Assembly: GCA_036429605.1 (NCBI GenBank)
Contig: JAVFKD010000016.1
Location: forward strand, 1,426,001-1,490,000
Direction: 5' to 3'
Length of the DNA stretch: 64,000 nucleotides
Origin: Cladobotryum mycophilum
Taxonomy: Eukaryota > Ascomycota > Sordariomycetes > Hypocreales > Hypocreaceae
Shown here: piece by piece, positions 50,222 through 62,470 of the stretch
Layout of the letters: the number at the start of each line of letters is the position of its first letter
How positions within the stretch are numbered: position 1 is the stretch's first letter
Position numbers and translations under genes: made by a program
The notes under the pieces: generated by a model
Told to the model about the DNA's origin: nothing
What the model saw: the letters and a program-made list of their open reading frames with translations, nothing else
Database searches by the model: none

Positions 50222-50805
50222 GTTAGAATTAGATAGATTACAGCGTTGCGTAGACGATTTGTATATTGGGATACCGGCTTACATGGCTATTTGCTTGATA
50301 TTTCCGCACTCAACATGGAAATGGTTACAGGGGTGGTTACTAAGACTGGGGGTTTATAGGCAGGGTAGCGTGCATTTTCAACACAAGGCGCAAGGCATAC
50401 CAGGGACAAGGACGGCAAAGAGGAGGGAGGGATATAAAGCCGGTTAAAAAAAAAGACTTTAGAAATACGATACACCATTTTCGGGGATACACCTGTATTA
50501 GATATTATCCATCCATGAGCTTATTGGGTAGGTAACTTGGAGTGGTGCTGTTCCGAGGCAAGTTTCTTGGCGAATGCAGTGACTGAACGCTTATTTCCAC
50601 TTTACGCGTATCCAATCGGCAAATTTAAAGATCTGACAAGGTTTGTGTACACCGAGTGTTGCGAATGTAACCTATCAAAGTTGATGTTTTGGACGGGCCG
50701 AAGGAAGCCATACGGGAGGATTCGTTACTGGACACACCACTTTTCATGTTTGCATGCCCATCCGCCTTGTATGGGCATCATGAGGTAAGTTTGAGGGATC
50801 ACATG

Positions 50806-50806
<1 letters not shown>

Positions 50807-50892
<86 letters not shown>

Positions 50893-50894
50893 AA
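50807..50894. repeat. (GAAA)22 microsatellite
   Basis: Twenty-two perfect tandem GAAA units. Open frames through it encode only Lys/Glu/Arg or Phe/Leu/Ser periodic peptides. Confidence 0.97.
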
Positions 50895-52402
50895 TAATTT
50901 AAAAATCTTTTTTTTTTGATGGCGCCTTGATAAATACCAAAATTTCCAGTTTCCGGGAGTTTGTTTTGTTCTTGGCATGTAGGTATTCCAAGGCATAAAG
51001 TAATCACCCAATCCGATGATATGATTCGGCTCGCCGAACGTGTGGGGGTCATTAATTGACTGGGGCGTTGCCAGGGCCATCCAGGGCTATCCTTCATATC
51101 GAAATGAAAAAAAGATTGCCGTATTGGGGAACGTTTAGTCATTGCCCCAGGGCGGTTGAATGAATTGGCCCGGTTGAAGCTCTCCCGGGCGAATACAGTC
51201 GGCCGAGATCACACTGGTGGTGGACTCTTCGGTATTGGAGTGGGAGCTTGTTGGACGGACGAGACGTGATGTGATAGGTTGGCAGAAATGAAGGATGTCA
51301 CTTTTTGTTGAATTGTCTAGGCGTCATGACGCACGATTACGAGATGCGACTACTTACCTACTCTGTGGTAACAGGAACCTCATGATGTGAAGGCCGCATT
51401 CAGCCCGAGTATTGAGTACTGGGTATTGAGTATCGAGACACTCCCGCAACTGAAACCACTTACGACGAGGTAATGCTTAATGCTCAGGTCGAGGGGATAC
51501 ATGTAGAAAGAGATCTTACCTATCATAGAAGCCTCGGCTACTTTCTTAGGTCTTCTTGCCACCTCAACCGAACAACGGGAAGAGAAAGAAGAAAAAAACC
51601 AAAGCCAGGACCAACGAGGCCCATTTTCATTTATCCATGCAAAGTCCGACAAGCTCCGTACAAGCACAGCAATGCAATGCAGTATCGTATTTTCATTCTT
51701 CTTCCTTACTCTGTGTAACCAGACCAGACCAGACCCTGAAAGTGAGCAATCAGGCATTTGCGGCCAATCTACTCCGTATGGGTGCCCTTACCTAGACTAC
51801 CCACTCATATGGGGGAGGTGGATGGATTGTCTCAGAATATGCCGGATCATGAAGGAGCCGAGAGAGAGGGCAAGGTCCTCGAAATCGAACCATCTTTTTT
51901 CGTCTCCTATTACGCAAACTAAACAACTCTACAGTAGCTTTGCGTCTGCATCCCATCTACTGGTTCCCCCACCAAGCAAATCAAGGGCCTAGGCTTAGGA
52001 GCTATGGCTACTTTGTTGCTGCTCTTCCTACCCTATCTGCCCACTCAGCAGCAGCAATATCCGGATACCTCTGTTCCGGTTCGGTTGTGGCTTGCAGGGC
52101 TAAACCAGCAGCTGCTAGCTCAGCTTTGACTCTCTGCATCCCACTAGATCGATGATGTTGGCCATGGTGCTTCAGACTGGAGGGGAGGGGGAAGGGGTGA
52201 AGAAGAAGAAGAAGACGAACAAGCCCTGGTGGACAATGACAATGCACACCTTGGGGAACCCCCTTACATCTGGCGGTCATGCCCTGTGTCCCCTACCGTG
52301 ATGCAACATCAACGTATTCACCCATGTCCCGAAGTCCTGTCCCGCTGTTGGGGCTTTTGTTGGTCTAGAAGACGGGTCTCCCATGCATTTCTGCTTTCTT
52401 TC

Positions 52403-52436
52403 TCTTCTTCTTCTTCTTCTTCTTCTTCTTCTTCTT
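52403..52436. repeat. (TTC)n trinucleotide repeat
   Basis: Pyrimidine trinucleotide run about 150 bases upstream of the P450 start, probably in its promoter or leader. Confidence 0.85.
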
Positions 52437-52579
52437 GTCCATTTTGTGACCGTGCGAGGTTTTACTTTTCCTTTGCATTCTTACTGCTCCTCGTGGGCAC
52501 TTGGTGATGCTGCTTCTCATTGTCGCCAACCCGAAACATCTGACGCACACATAACAAGTGCCACAGTTTGTTGGACGTC

Positions 52580-54773
52580 ATGTCGTTGATCCTACTCGCC
52601 ATCGGCGCATACGTCATCTACAAAGCATTCTCTCTCTACACCAGCTTGCAACATAACATTAAAGAGGCCAAGAGGAGTGGTCTGCCCTACATTGTCGCCC
52701 GTACGCTTCTTCCAATTCATATTTCCTCTCTCATCATTGCGTCTGCCATCTATGAATGTAGAACCCCCAAGATTTGCTAACAGTGTGTGTGCCACTGTCT
52801 GAACAGCTTTCCACCCTTTCTGGAGACCATGGTTAATCACCCATAAACTATGGATACCGCTCATCAAACGTTTACCGAAATCATGGTGGGAGGATTGGAT
52901 GGTGTATGACCCAGATCTTTTCCCTGCTTCAAAGCAGTAAACTCCTTTGACTGACACAAACATGCCCAAAAGACCTGCCTCTCCAAACTTCATGTTTGAG
53001 AACCGTCATGACTGGTTCGCCAAAGTCGGCCCGGCCATTCTGGTCGTCTCCCCGCGCCTGGTGATGATGTTCACAGACAATGCCGAAGCCATCCGCCACA
53101 TAACCTTGAAGCGTGAGCAGTTCCCCAAGTGGACCGAGACGTACGGCGTTTTGAAGCAGTTTGGCGAAAACGTCCTCACGACAGAGGGTGCCATCTGGCG
53201 CATGCATCGCAAGGTGACTTCCTCCACCTTCAACGAGAAGAATGCCGCCTTGGTCTTTCATGAAGCCATTCATCAGACACAGGGCATGCTGGGCCTATGG
53301 ACTGGACCTCAGGGCCCTGGGAAGGGGCCTCTACTGACCCTTGAGCGCGATACTATGAGGCTTGCTCTGAACATTATTGGTTATGTTGGATTCGGCATGC
53401 GCCTGCTCTGGCCCGGCCAGAAGCTTCCGCCGGGGACAGACCCAAAGCTTGGCAAGTATGGTTCGCTTGAGCCTTCTGAAGGCCACAAGATGAGCTTTGC
53501 AGATACTATGGAAGTTCTGCTGGAAAACATTTTGATTCTCCTGCTCACACCTAAATGGCTACTAAGTATGTCGACTTACACATCTCATGCTATCTTCCCC
53601 CTTCTACACTACATCTTCCAGTCTACTCACTCCTGTATCTCCAATTGGGAACCATGAGGGATCTAACGAATTATAGAACGATTACCGTATGAGACGCCCC
53701 AGAAAGCCCTCACCTCTTACTACGAATACCTCAAATATATGAATGAGCTTCTGGATGAACGAATTGAAGATGTTCGCGCGGGAAATCTTCCAGAGGAGGG
53801 CATGGATCTCATGGGACAGCTTGCAAAGGCGAGCTATGGTTCCGACAGTGACAAGAACAAGGCCCCCGTCTTGACCCGTGACGAAATCATTGGAAACGCA
53901 TTCATCATGTTCGTCGCCGGCCACGAGACCACTGCCAACACGACTCACTTCTTACTGGTGTACCTCGCCATGAACCCATCCGCGCAGCGCCGCCTTCAAA
54001 AGGACGTCGAGGAGCTTGTTGGCGACGCGGACCCGAAGGGATGGGACTACGAGAAGCTGGTGAATCCGATGATGGGGAGCATGCTTGGAGCGGCCATGTA
54101 CGAGACGCTACGACTGATGCCCCCCGTGGTTGCGATTCCCAAGATTGTTACGTCCAAGGGGGATCAACCCATTGCCATTGACGGAACAAAGTACGTTCTT
54201 CCCAGTGGCTCGTCCATCACGCTGGTAGCGCCAGGCGCTCACACGAACCCCCGTTACTGGCCCTCGGGACCCAGCAAGATCCATCCTGGGAAAGACGACC
54301 TACGCGATTTTGTACCCGAACGATGGTTCCAAACCGGCGACAAGGAGGGCGGCAGCCAGGGAGAGGAGAATGTCGCGGGTGCCGATACGGAGGATTTCGG
54401 AGGCTTCCAGGGTCGTGACACGAGCGAGCAGCTCTTCAAGCCCGAGCGCGGTGCCTATATCCCCTTTAGCGACGGAGCGCGATCATGCCTGGGACGTCGT
54501 ATCGCGCAGGTAGAGCTGATTGCCGCTCTGGCAGTGGTGTTTCAAAAGTATAGTATCGAGCTGGCCGTCGACGAGTGGGCGAGCCCGGAGGAGGTTGAGA
54601 AGATGAGCATGGAGCAAAAGGCCGAGGTGTACAGAAAGGCACAGGACAAGACCGGGTGGACGCTGGACCAAGCATCTACTCTGTTGACGCTGAAGCTGAT
54701 TGGAGACCATCACATACCGGTGCGACTGGTGAGGAAGGGAGAAGAACAGTTTGTCAACTGGCTTGGCCATTGA
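52580..54773 (+). CDS. Cytochrome P450 monooxygenase, membrane-anchored
   Basis: Haem-thiolate monooxygenase of the ER; substrate unknown. Exons 52580-52700, 52807-52903, 52973-53565, 53677-54773, 635 residues, frame intact. An N-terminal membrane helix (SLILLAIGAYVIYKAFSLY) is followed by a Pro/Trp-rich linker. The I-helix oxygen-binding motif is FVAGHETTANT, the K-helix ExxR is YETLRLMPP, then PERW, and the haem loop PFSDGARSCLGRR with ligand cysteine near 540. An acidic Gly-rich insert of about 35 residues lies between PERW and the haem loop, and a second long C-terminal segment explains the unusual length (typical fungal P450s are 500-550). Neighbours are housekeeping genes, so no biosynthetic cluster is indicated. 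Family number not assigned. Confidence 0.94.
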
Positions 54774-56106
54774 GAGGGGCATTTCTTACAGGAGGTTTAT
54801 GACATATGATATGTAATATTACGAACCTTGCATACCTACTTTACCAATGAAGGGAACAATTCTTGTTACAGCCTCACTGGCGATGACACGGACAGACGCA
54901 TGCATCTTCACGCTGTCTGCCTCGTCAGGAACAGGAGGATCAAGATGGCCTGTACTTGCGGCCCGACGCAGTGAAGGGTTTCGACAATTGGCCAATCAAT
55001 TGTCTCAATCAAGGGAGAATATGCAACACGCAAGACAAGACAAGACAAGCCAACGCAACACGACCGCAAAGAGCAAATAGAACCACCATCCGAAGCTACC
55101 GAACGCGAGACAAGGAGAAGGTCGCGTTGGCATTGTTACCTCGTACTGAGACTATTATATTACTAGGTACTTATTTCGTACTGAAGAAGAGGGCAGCGCG
55201 TCACGCTCTGTTGGAGAGCATTGGAGTAGTCTTCTTCTCAGAACATCAGAACAGTAAATAATACCAAGCTCATTCCTCATCTGTTGTATTAGCATGTCTC
55301 TGCCATTAGATTTTAGGCCTTGTGCTTTGTAGATCATCACCCTTCTCTAGCCACTGGGGGGTTTTTTCCCCAAGGCTTGTTACAAGTCCCCCCGCTCCCT
55401 CTCCCCCAATGTCACCATGTACCATCTGTTAGCAGGTACAGCAAAAGTGTCACATGTCATCTCCCTATTACCTGGTAGGATTCCTCAGATCATTGACAAA
55501 CATGACAACGTGTCGTCTTTTCCCCTCATTTCTTTCCTTGTTCATCAGCCACACACACCGCCCCCCCCCCCCCCCCGAAAAGAAAAAAAGTACGTACCTG
55601 GAGTACTCTGTACTTGGCAAGGCTATGCCTAAAGAAGACAACATAAACAAGAAACAAATAGCTCTGGAGGTGCTTGCCTGTTTCTCTCTTTTTTTCTCTC
55701 TCCCGCGTCCGTCCTTCCTTGTTTGCAAAGAGAAACTGGACCCCCAAAAAGCAAAAGCAAGAAGTCCCCCCCAGCAACCACGCAAAACACCATCCCACTT
55801 TATCATCATCATCATCCATCGTCAACGTTTTACCTATTCTTCACTAAGGCAACACCGCGTGCAGGAAGAAGAAGAAGAAGAAGCAAACAAACAACGAAAT
55901 TAAAATAGAATATTCTTTTAGAGAAATTCTATTCTTCATTTTTCTCTCTTTTCTGCTTTAACTTAAGCGCCTATCTTTTTTTTGGCCTTGCGCGCAACAA
56001 GAAGCCATCAGCGCGCCGCAGAGAAGAACGTCATTTGTTTTCATTCAAAACAAGCTTCTTTTACTTTTTTTTTGCCCCCTGCAACAAAGACGCTATCACC
56101 ACCGCA
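54774..56106. other. Spacer between P450 and SAP/HeH gene
   Basis: 1.3 kb without a gene. Contains ACAAG repeats at 55032-55052, a run of sixteen C (55561-55576) and GAA repeats at 55864-55882. Confidence 0.65.
55561..55576. repeat. Sixteen-base poly-C run
   Basis: Longest C run in the window, flanked by pyrimidine-rich DNA. Given the homopolymer length errors seen in genes, its true length is uncertain. Confidence 0.85.
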
Positions 56107-57635
56107 ATGTCCAGCAACCATTCCAACAGTTGGCTGCGCGCCCAGCGCAAGAGCGATCTTGTCGAGTTGGCCGAGAATATCGGTTTGAAAAGGTATGTCC
56201 ATGGACGAATTCCTCTTCTCTTATTTACTTTTGATCTGTTGCGCGTTTCTTTTTTCTCTTTGTTCGCCCGTCTACTCTCGCTTTTGTCGCCTTGATTGCG
56301 TCATTCTGTTTGCTCCCAGCCTTGCGCCGCCAACACCCCTCCTCCCAATACCCTTGGTAGAGCTATGTTGTGCGCGCGCGCAAGGACCTTGATCGTATCG
56401 AGGAGGAGGGAGGGGAGGGGAGGGGAAGGTTTAGCATCTCTGAAACAATTGCGCGCGCGACGCTTTGAACCTGCCTTTTTGTTCTTGTCGCTGCAAACGG
56501 ACCCGGAGAAGAAGATTGATCGCTAACATGTGTCACTCGTTGCGCGCGACAGCTACGAGGCCTTTAAAAAGACGGAGCTCGAGTCCGCTCTTGATGAATT
56601 CATCTCTGAAAACAGCGGACGTCTTTCCCTTCGTTCCGACCTGACGGGTTACTTCAACAGTCGCTCTAGGACGCTTGGATCACCAGTCAAGAGAGAATCG
56701 AGGGAATCTGTCAAGGAAGAGCCTGAGAAGCCTCCGCGATCCGTCAAGCGGAGATCTATCAAGCCCGTCGAGGACCCTGTTTCAACGTGAGTAAACAGCT
56801 TTAACCCTCTCTTCACATATCAAACCAACGCGCCTGCGCAATGCGACGGCATGGTCAGCCACGGCCACACACATACAAGACTTATTCTGACGTGCAACAA
56901 CGCAGTAGCAGTGACGAGGCTCGCGCGCCAACAACTGCCCTCATCCAGACTCCCGGTCGTAGCTTGTCCCAGGTCGCTGCGCGCATTCCGCTGCCCGCCA
57001 CACCCGCTGACGTAGCCATGGCTGTCGACCGCTCCACCACCGCGATGCGCAAGCGCATGTCCTCCATCTACGAGGAAAGCGGCATTACCGAAGCCTCCCA
57101 CGCCACGAGGGATACCCTCAGCACCGTCACCAGCATCCTCTTCTGCGTCTCCGCCTTTGAGCTCTTCTACATTCGCCCAGAGGTCCTCGGCAACCGCTAT
57201 GCTTTCACCATCCCTGCCATTCACGCCATCGGCTCCTCGGACTATCCCGTTTACCTGCCAGACATGTTCCTGATCTTAACAGCCAGCTTCTGGTCCCCAG
57301 CCCTGACCTGGATCTTCACCAGCTTCATCGCTCCTAGCTTTTTCGGCTACTTTTTCAACTTGACTGCTACCAACGCCTCAAGTGGACCAAGGACCCGCTC
57401 CAGAGCTCAAGCCGCCGCCGCCGCGGAGACTGTCGTGGACCCCCTGATATTCAGCATCGTCAAGGCGCTGATTTCGTACGTTGTTTACGCCCAAGGTGCC
57501 ACCTTTGGTGGTCTCTTGTCCGAGACTGCCATCGAGCGCCTTAACGGTGCTGTGTACGGGGGTTACAAGGGCATGCTTGTAGGGACTGCCATTACCGGCC
57601 TCGTCAGTATTTACGATGCCGTATTGAGGAAATGA
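56107..57635 (+). CDS. SAP/HeH-type domain membrane protein, putative nuclear-envelope protein
   Basis: 349 residues from exons 56107-56192, 56553-56786 and 56906-57635. The first 50 residues (RKSDLVELAENIGLKSYEAF, then TELESALDEF) look like a SAP/HeH helix-extended-helix, the fold used by fungal inner-nuclear-membrane proteins to bind chromatin. A basic Ser/Arg/Pro linker with KRRS-type signals follows. The C-terminal half has about three to four hydrophobic segments (LSTVTSILFCVSAFELFYI; FLILTASFWSPALTWIFTSF; IFSIVKALISYVVYA; a final GMLVGTAITGLVSIY). I do not recognise a named orthologue, so nuclear-envelope location is inference. The 360 bp first intron is long and holds several GCGCGC clusters. 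Confidence 0.82.
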
Positions 57636-59045
57636 GCTCTCTTATGCCGTATCTTTCTGTTTCATGGCAACACACACACTATTCAAGCTCCTTTCTTGGC
57701 ATAACGGGAGCTAGATGATCGTTTGTGCATCGCAGAATTGAGTTCAACGACTGGCGGGCATTCAACAAAGTGCGATTGATAGTTGATCATTTTGTTACGA
57801 ACGTGTTTTTTTGATACTAATCCCCGACTAATTATGTCATACAAACGCGCGCTCTCATAAACACACACACACATACAACTACTATCCGCAGTCGCGCGTT
57901 TTCTCTCTTCCTTCTTGGGGAATGATTCGGATGCGGGAGGGCGTTTAGGAATGTGGATGGCGTCGGCGTGGCCTTTTTTTTTATTGATACCAATTTTTAT
58001 CCCTGCCACCATTCTTAAGGATTGCTTGTTGGACTTTTTTTTGTTTTGTCCTCTCCAATCTTGGCAAAGTTGTCAACTGATGGGGAGGGCAAAGTTCCAT
58101 CTATGCAGGCATCACCTTTTGGATTTTGTTCATTATTCCTATGCACCCTCCAAGTGGAGTTTAACCCTGTTCATATATGGATGAAATTTTCTTTTTTTGG
58201 AGACATCAAGGTACTTTTTAGCCCCCCTTTTTGTTGCCAAAGAGCAGGTTTTTGTATTAAGGATTCTTGCGTACACGATTGCAAGTATCTTTTTTTTGGC
58301 TACTAGTTACTAGTCTTGCTTTTGTTTTACTGTGTATGAGAGAGAGGAAAGCAATGGGAAGGGCAAGGCAAGGAAAGGAAAGGGGATTGGTGGCTGTTTG
58401 TTTATGTCCAAATGGGTTGCTATCGGGATGAGCCATGACACCGGCGAGGGGGAGCAATAAGGGGTGTTTAAGCATTGAATTTGTGGGTTCCAAGGTGGGA
58501 TGGTTACCTTTTTTTTTAGTTGATGTTGGAATGTTGGAATATTGGAATAGGCTGTAGATGAAGACTATGAGTGAACGAATGGCTTAATGCACATAGGTTT
58601 TTTCTCCCCTAGGTCATGGTTCTTTTTGTGATGCCCGTCTTGCCTCCTCTCCTGATTCTCTGTGTATCAACCTACGCATTGCTCAAGTGCTGCATAATAT
58701 ATACATATTGAATCTATCAAAAATAGCCCAAAGCGGTGTTCATGAACAGTAGTAAGATGGGCGCTGCATACATATAATACCCACTATTGAATTTTTCCAT
58801 CCTCTATATCTATGTACGTTCTTGCAATGCATTTCGCCATTCGTTCAATCAAGCCCAGTCTATATCTCGCCCTGCGAGGTTATAATTCAAACAAAACCAT
58901 CCCAGCTCCATTTCCTTTTTTCCCCAAGAAACAAAAAACAAGAATCCTCGCTCCAGATTATACAATGCTATGAAGATATAAGAAATCGTTTCCTTTATGC
59001 GGCCGTTGCTCAATCAATGCAAGAATACTCACGCCCCCAACAACA
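57636..59045. other. Convergent 3' spacer
   Basis: 1.4 kb between two converging genes, with T-rich tracts and no supportable coding sequence. Confidence 0.65.
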
Positions 59046-61465
59046 TTATGGCTTCTCCGCCGGACTTTCATACTTGATAGGATGGACCAACATGCTTCTC
59101 AGACACATTCTTCCGCTGCTGTTTTCGGTGTCTTCTTCCTTTTTGCCGCCCCTTAGTCTGCCTCCGCCGGGCGTGCCCCCAAATCTTCCCCGGCCGTCCA
59201 TCTGAGCATAGCCCAACCACCGGCGCCATAGCAGACCTGCAAACTCACTGTTGTAGTACCAGCTTGTACCCTTGTGATTATGCTCATTGTACAAGTGAAA
59301 TGGGCTGCCAGAGCCCGAGGTCGAATGGTCTTGCCCGCCATTGAAGGCATTGTCTATTGAACTGCCTTGAGGGTCCCACGCACGCTCGAGGAAGACGGGG
59401 TGAGGAGCATAAACTGCCTTGAAGCCATGATGGAAAGCCACAGTAGGTGGGAACATCTCAGAGAACATAGTGTGATGATACCTCCAGACTTCCTCATGCA
59501 TAGCAATTAACAGTCGCCGACTCAAGCGCGAGGCAGTAATGATGGCGCAACGTCGAGGAGGCGACGGACTTTTGACATAGCCCGTCACATCATTGGAAAA
59601 TACCCAACCAGATCCATTTACATCAAAGATGGGATTCAAAGTGATGATATCAGCCGCCTCCCCAACACCGCACAGTGCCATGTCTCGCCCCTTATCGCAG
59701 GATTCAGGGAGAACTTGACCGCCATTTTGTTCTAGTCGAAGCTTCTTTTTGCCCTCAAAATCCACAGGTCCAAAAATCGTAGGCTTTTTGGAGTGGATCG
59801 TGTCCTGTTGAACAGAAACTGTAAAGTTTTCCCACGAACCATGGTAGGACGGGACATAGTAACGGGCATTTCGCTCCCAAAGGAGCGCTCTTGGCTGTTT
59901 ATCTGCCCAACGACCAATACGATCAAATAGTTCGTAATAGTTGCCAAGGAAGCGCATATCCATCTCCCAATTCCAAAAGTGCTCGTATTCTGGATGGTGC
60001 AGAGCAAAGACCTGGAGGGGTAGATGGGCACTGCGATATACGCCATGAACGTCGCCGTGACTGGGGTTGCTGAGTGGCTCATCAAATTTTCCAGGATAGA
60101 AGAGCTTCATCTGCGCCTCACTCCAGAGCGTAACCAAGCCGTGGAACTCGGGCGGCATGTTAGAATCAAGCACGCGTTGCACCGTCACCTCATCTGCCCA
60201 AATCGGGACATCGTCATCACGAACGTGAAGTAAGAAGTGCACTGCATACTCGCCACCAGATTTGAGTGACAGCTCCGTAATAAGGGCTCGGAAATTAAGA
60301 ACAGCCAGCTGAGTCCATTTAAAGCCGGTGTAGAGACGAATCATGACAGCAATCCGGGTCTTCTTGCCTTCGGACGGTTTGAGCTCCTCTGTATCCGGAT
60401 CAGGTTCTACAAAACGATGCTTGTTGGCAGCCGAGCATCGTTCTTGTACATCGCCCCAGTCGATTTGTCCATAGTTGATTTGTCCAGACTCGGCCCAGAC
60501 CTCTTGACTGCCAGAATCTTCGGTGTCGAGACCCATGCCAGATCCGCCCTCGGCCATCCTATACCCCAAACCATAGGGTCCATATCGTCCAAAGCGGTCA
60601 AAGCATACATCATCACGGATGCCGAGTAAATTGTAAGAGCCAAGAGCAGGATCGGGTATGTGCTGCGGTACGCCCTCATACGCATATAAGCTGGGTGCAG
60701 GAATCTTATTATCGCGGTCAAGGTAGCATGTGCGAATCGAAGAGTCTGATGAGTATGGGTTATACGGTCGAGGCCTTGGAATCTCTTTATTGAGCGGGGG
60801 CTGGGAAACGGGGGCCTGACGATGGGGATTTGGATATTCGGCGATGTGATTCGATTTGTTGACCAGGGTCTTGAGGCCATGATAATAACCATTCAAACTG
60901 CGAAGATGATTTAGTCATGTACAATCATGTAAAAAGAAATGGGAGAGACCAACTGTGGGAATCGAAGCCAAGGCATCTTCTTCAAGTCTTCTTCTGTCTT
61001 TTTCCGCTGTTCCTCGTCTGCTTCTGCGCTAAGTTCGTCTTCGATGCCTGTACTAGCAGTCTTTTCATTTTCCTTGGTTTCTTTTCCCTTGTTCTTTTGC
61101 GATTCCGGGCTTACTATCACCAGGACAGTGCCCCCGTCTTCTTCCTCGGTGTTTCCATTATTGGTGGTTTGGGGTGTTGGTGTTCCTAGGGTAGGTGCTG
61201 GCTTCGTCGCACTTAATCGGGTGGAAACGACGTCTGCAGAGGCATCACCGGCCTTGAACAAAAATACTGACACAACCGCCAAGCTCAGTACAGTCCATAT
61301 CAAGACTCTTCGATATAAGCAAGATCCCAACAATGACCGGGCTCGTATGAATGGTTTGTCCGTCACATTTTCCGAATATGGCAAAAGAGGTTCGTGGTTT
61401 CTAGTAGAAGATGAATGCGAGCTCGAGCGACTGCTCAAGCTTAGAAGGGAGGCTGTGCGCTCCAT
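59046..61465 (-). CDS. Type II membrane protein of the fungal DUF3405 family
   Basis: 787 residues from exons 61465-60954 and 60897-59046. A Ser-rich cytosolic N-terminus precedes one membrane helix (about 52-70, VLIWTVLSLAVVSVFLF). A Glu/Lys-rich stem and a large lumenal domain follow. That domain has KTRIAVMIRLYTGFKW, DVPIWADEV, the aromatic block HPEYEHFWNWEMDMRFLGNYYELFDRIG with a DxD-like DMD, and RRLLIAMHEEVWRYHHTMFSEMFPP. This is typical of DUF3405 proteins, which are thought to be Golgi glycosyltransferase-like; no reaction is established. The intron donor is GTTGGT, unusual, but it yields the expected RFPHLNGYYHGLK junction and an exact codon count. The frame is open upstream of 61465 but without ATG. 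Confidence 0.88.
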
Positions 61466-61776
61466 GGCGGATGGAGCTCGGTGGAAGCGATGAACATCCG
61501 CAGCCAATACGTTGGAGGGGTAGACAGTCGTTGTATTCACGGCGCACGTAGCAAATAGGGGATTCAAACAGGAACAAGAAAGATTATAGGACGAAATGAA
61601 GAGAAAACGGGTAGAAGAAAAAGAAAACACCAAATGCGAATAGAGAACGGATGCGTGTGCGACCAAGAAAAAGTGGCGACCGTCGTTGTGGTAGTGGCCG
61701 ACTCGGAGGGAGAGCAATTAGGTCGAAGACAGTCTGAAGAGACCAAATGAAAGAGCAAAAAGAGAGAGGTGGGGGG

Positions 61777-61828
<52 letters not shown>

Positions 61829-62438
61829 AAGACGGCAAAAAGAAGAATGACAATCAATTAATCAAGAACAAATTCCTCAAAGAATGTGCCGAGGGAGGGA
61901 GGGAGGGAGGAAGAGGAGAAGGATGACGTTGGTAAGAGAGAGAGAAAAAGAGAGGGTCTATTCAGGAACAGGAAAGGACGAAAAACGGGATGCTCGGTCG
62001 CAAAATGTTGTTTCCTCCTCAGATCCATGCCAAGATCGACAAAGGAAACAACCAGGAGACAAGCGACTTCCTATTCATTGACGTGTGGGTTTACAAGTTA
62101 CAAGTAGTTAGACTAGACCGTTGGAGGGAGGCAAGAGCCAGCCACCAGCAGCTCCTGTCCTGCAAGACGTGATTCCCACCTGCAAGCAAGATGGATCCCA
62201 AGCCTCTCTCCTGCTACGGGGGGCTAGAGGAGCAGAGAGGGAGGGGGGCGGAGAGCAAGATAAGGGTTCATTATACATTCGAGTCCTAAGTACTAGGTAG
62301 GTGTGCATTGTTGATGCTGGTGCTGCAGCAGCCACACACGATACATACGAGGCAGGTATTGGCGCGGCGGCATGACATGTCTATCCATAAGAGGTGCGCG
62401 CATCCACACACAAAAGGACATCCCCTTATCAGCTCCAC

Positions 62439-62470
<32 letters not shown>

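Larger units (their letters stand above)
50222..52579. other. Spacer between C1-THF synthase and P450
   Basis: 2.4 kb with no supportable gene. It holds the 88-base (GAAA)n repeat, a TACTCCGTA (51770), AGACC repeats at about 51720-51736 and a (TTC)n run at 52403-52436. Confidence 0.65.

Noticed and set aside
50744..51142. Frames of 76-132 codons across the GAAA tract
   Set aside because: Periodic FLSF/KKER peptides produced by the tetranucleotide repeat.
61465..61717. N-terminal extension of the DUF3405 protein
   Set aside because: The frame is open but lacks an ATG; the sequence is leader-like, and the 61465 start gives a standard type II topology.
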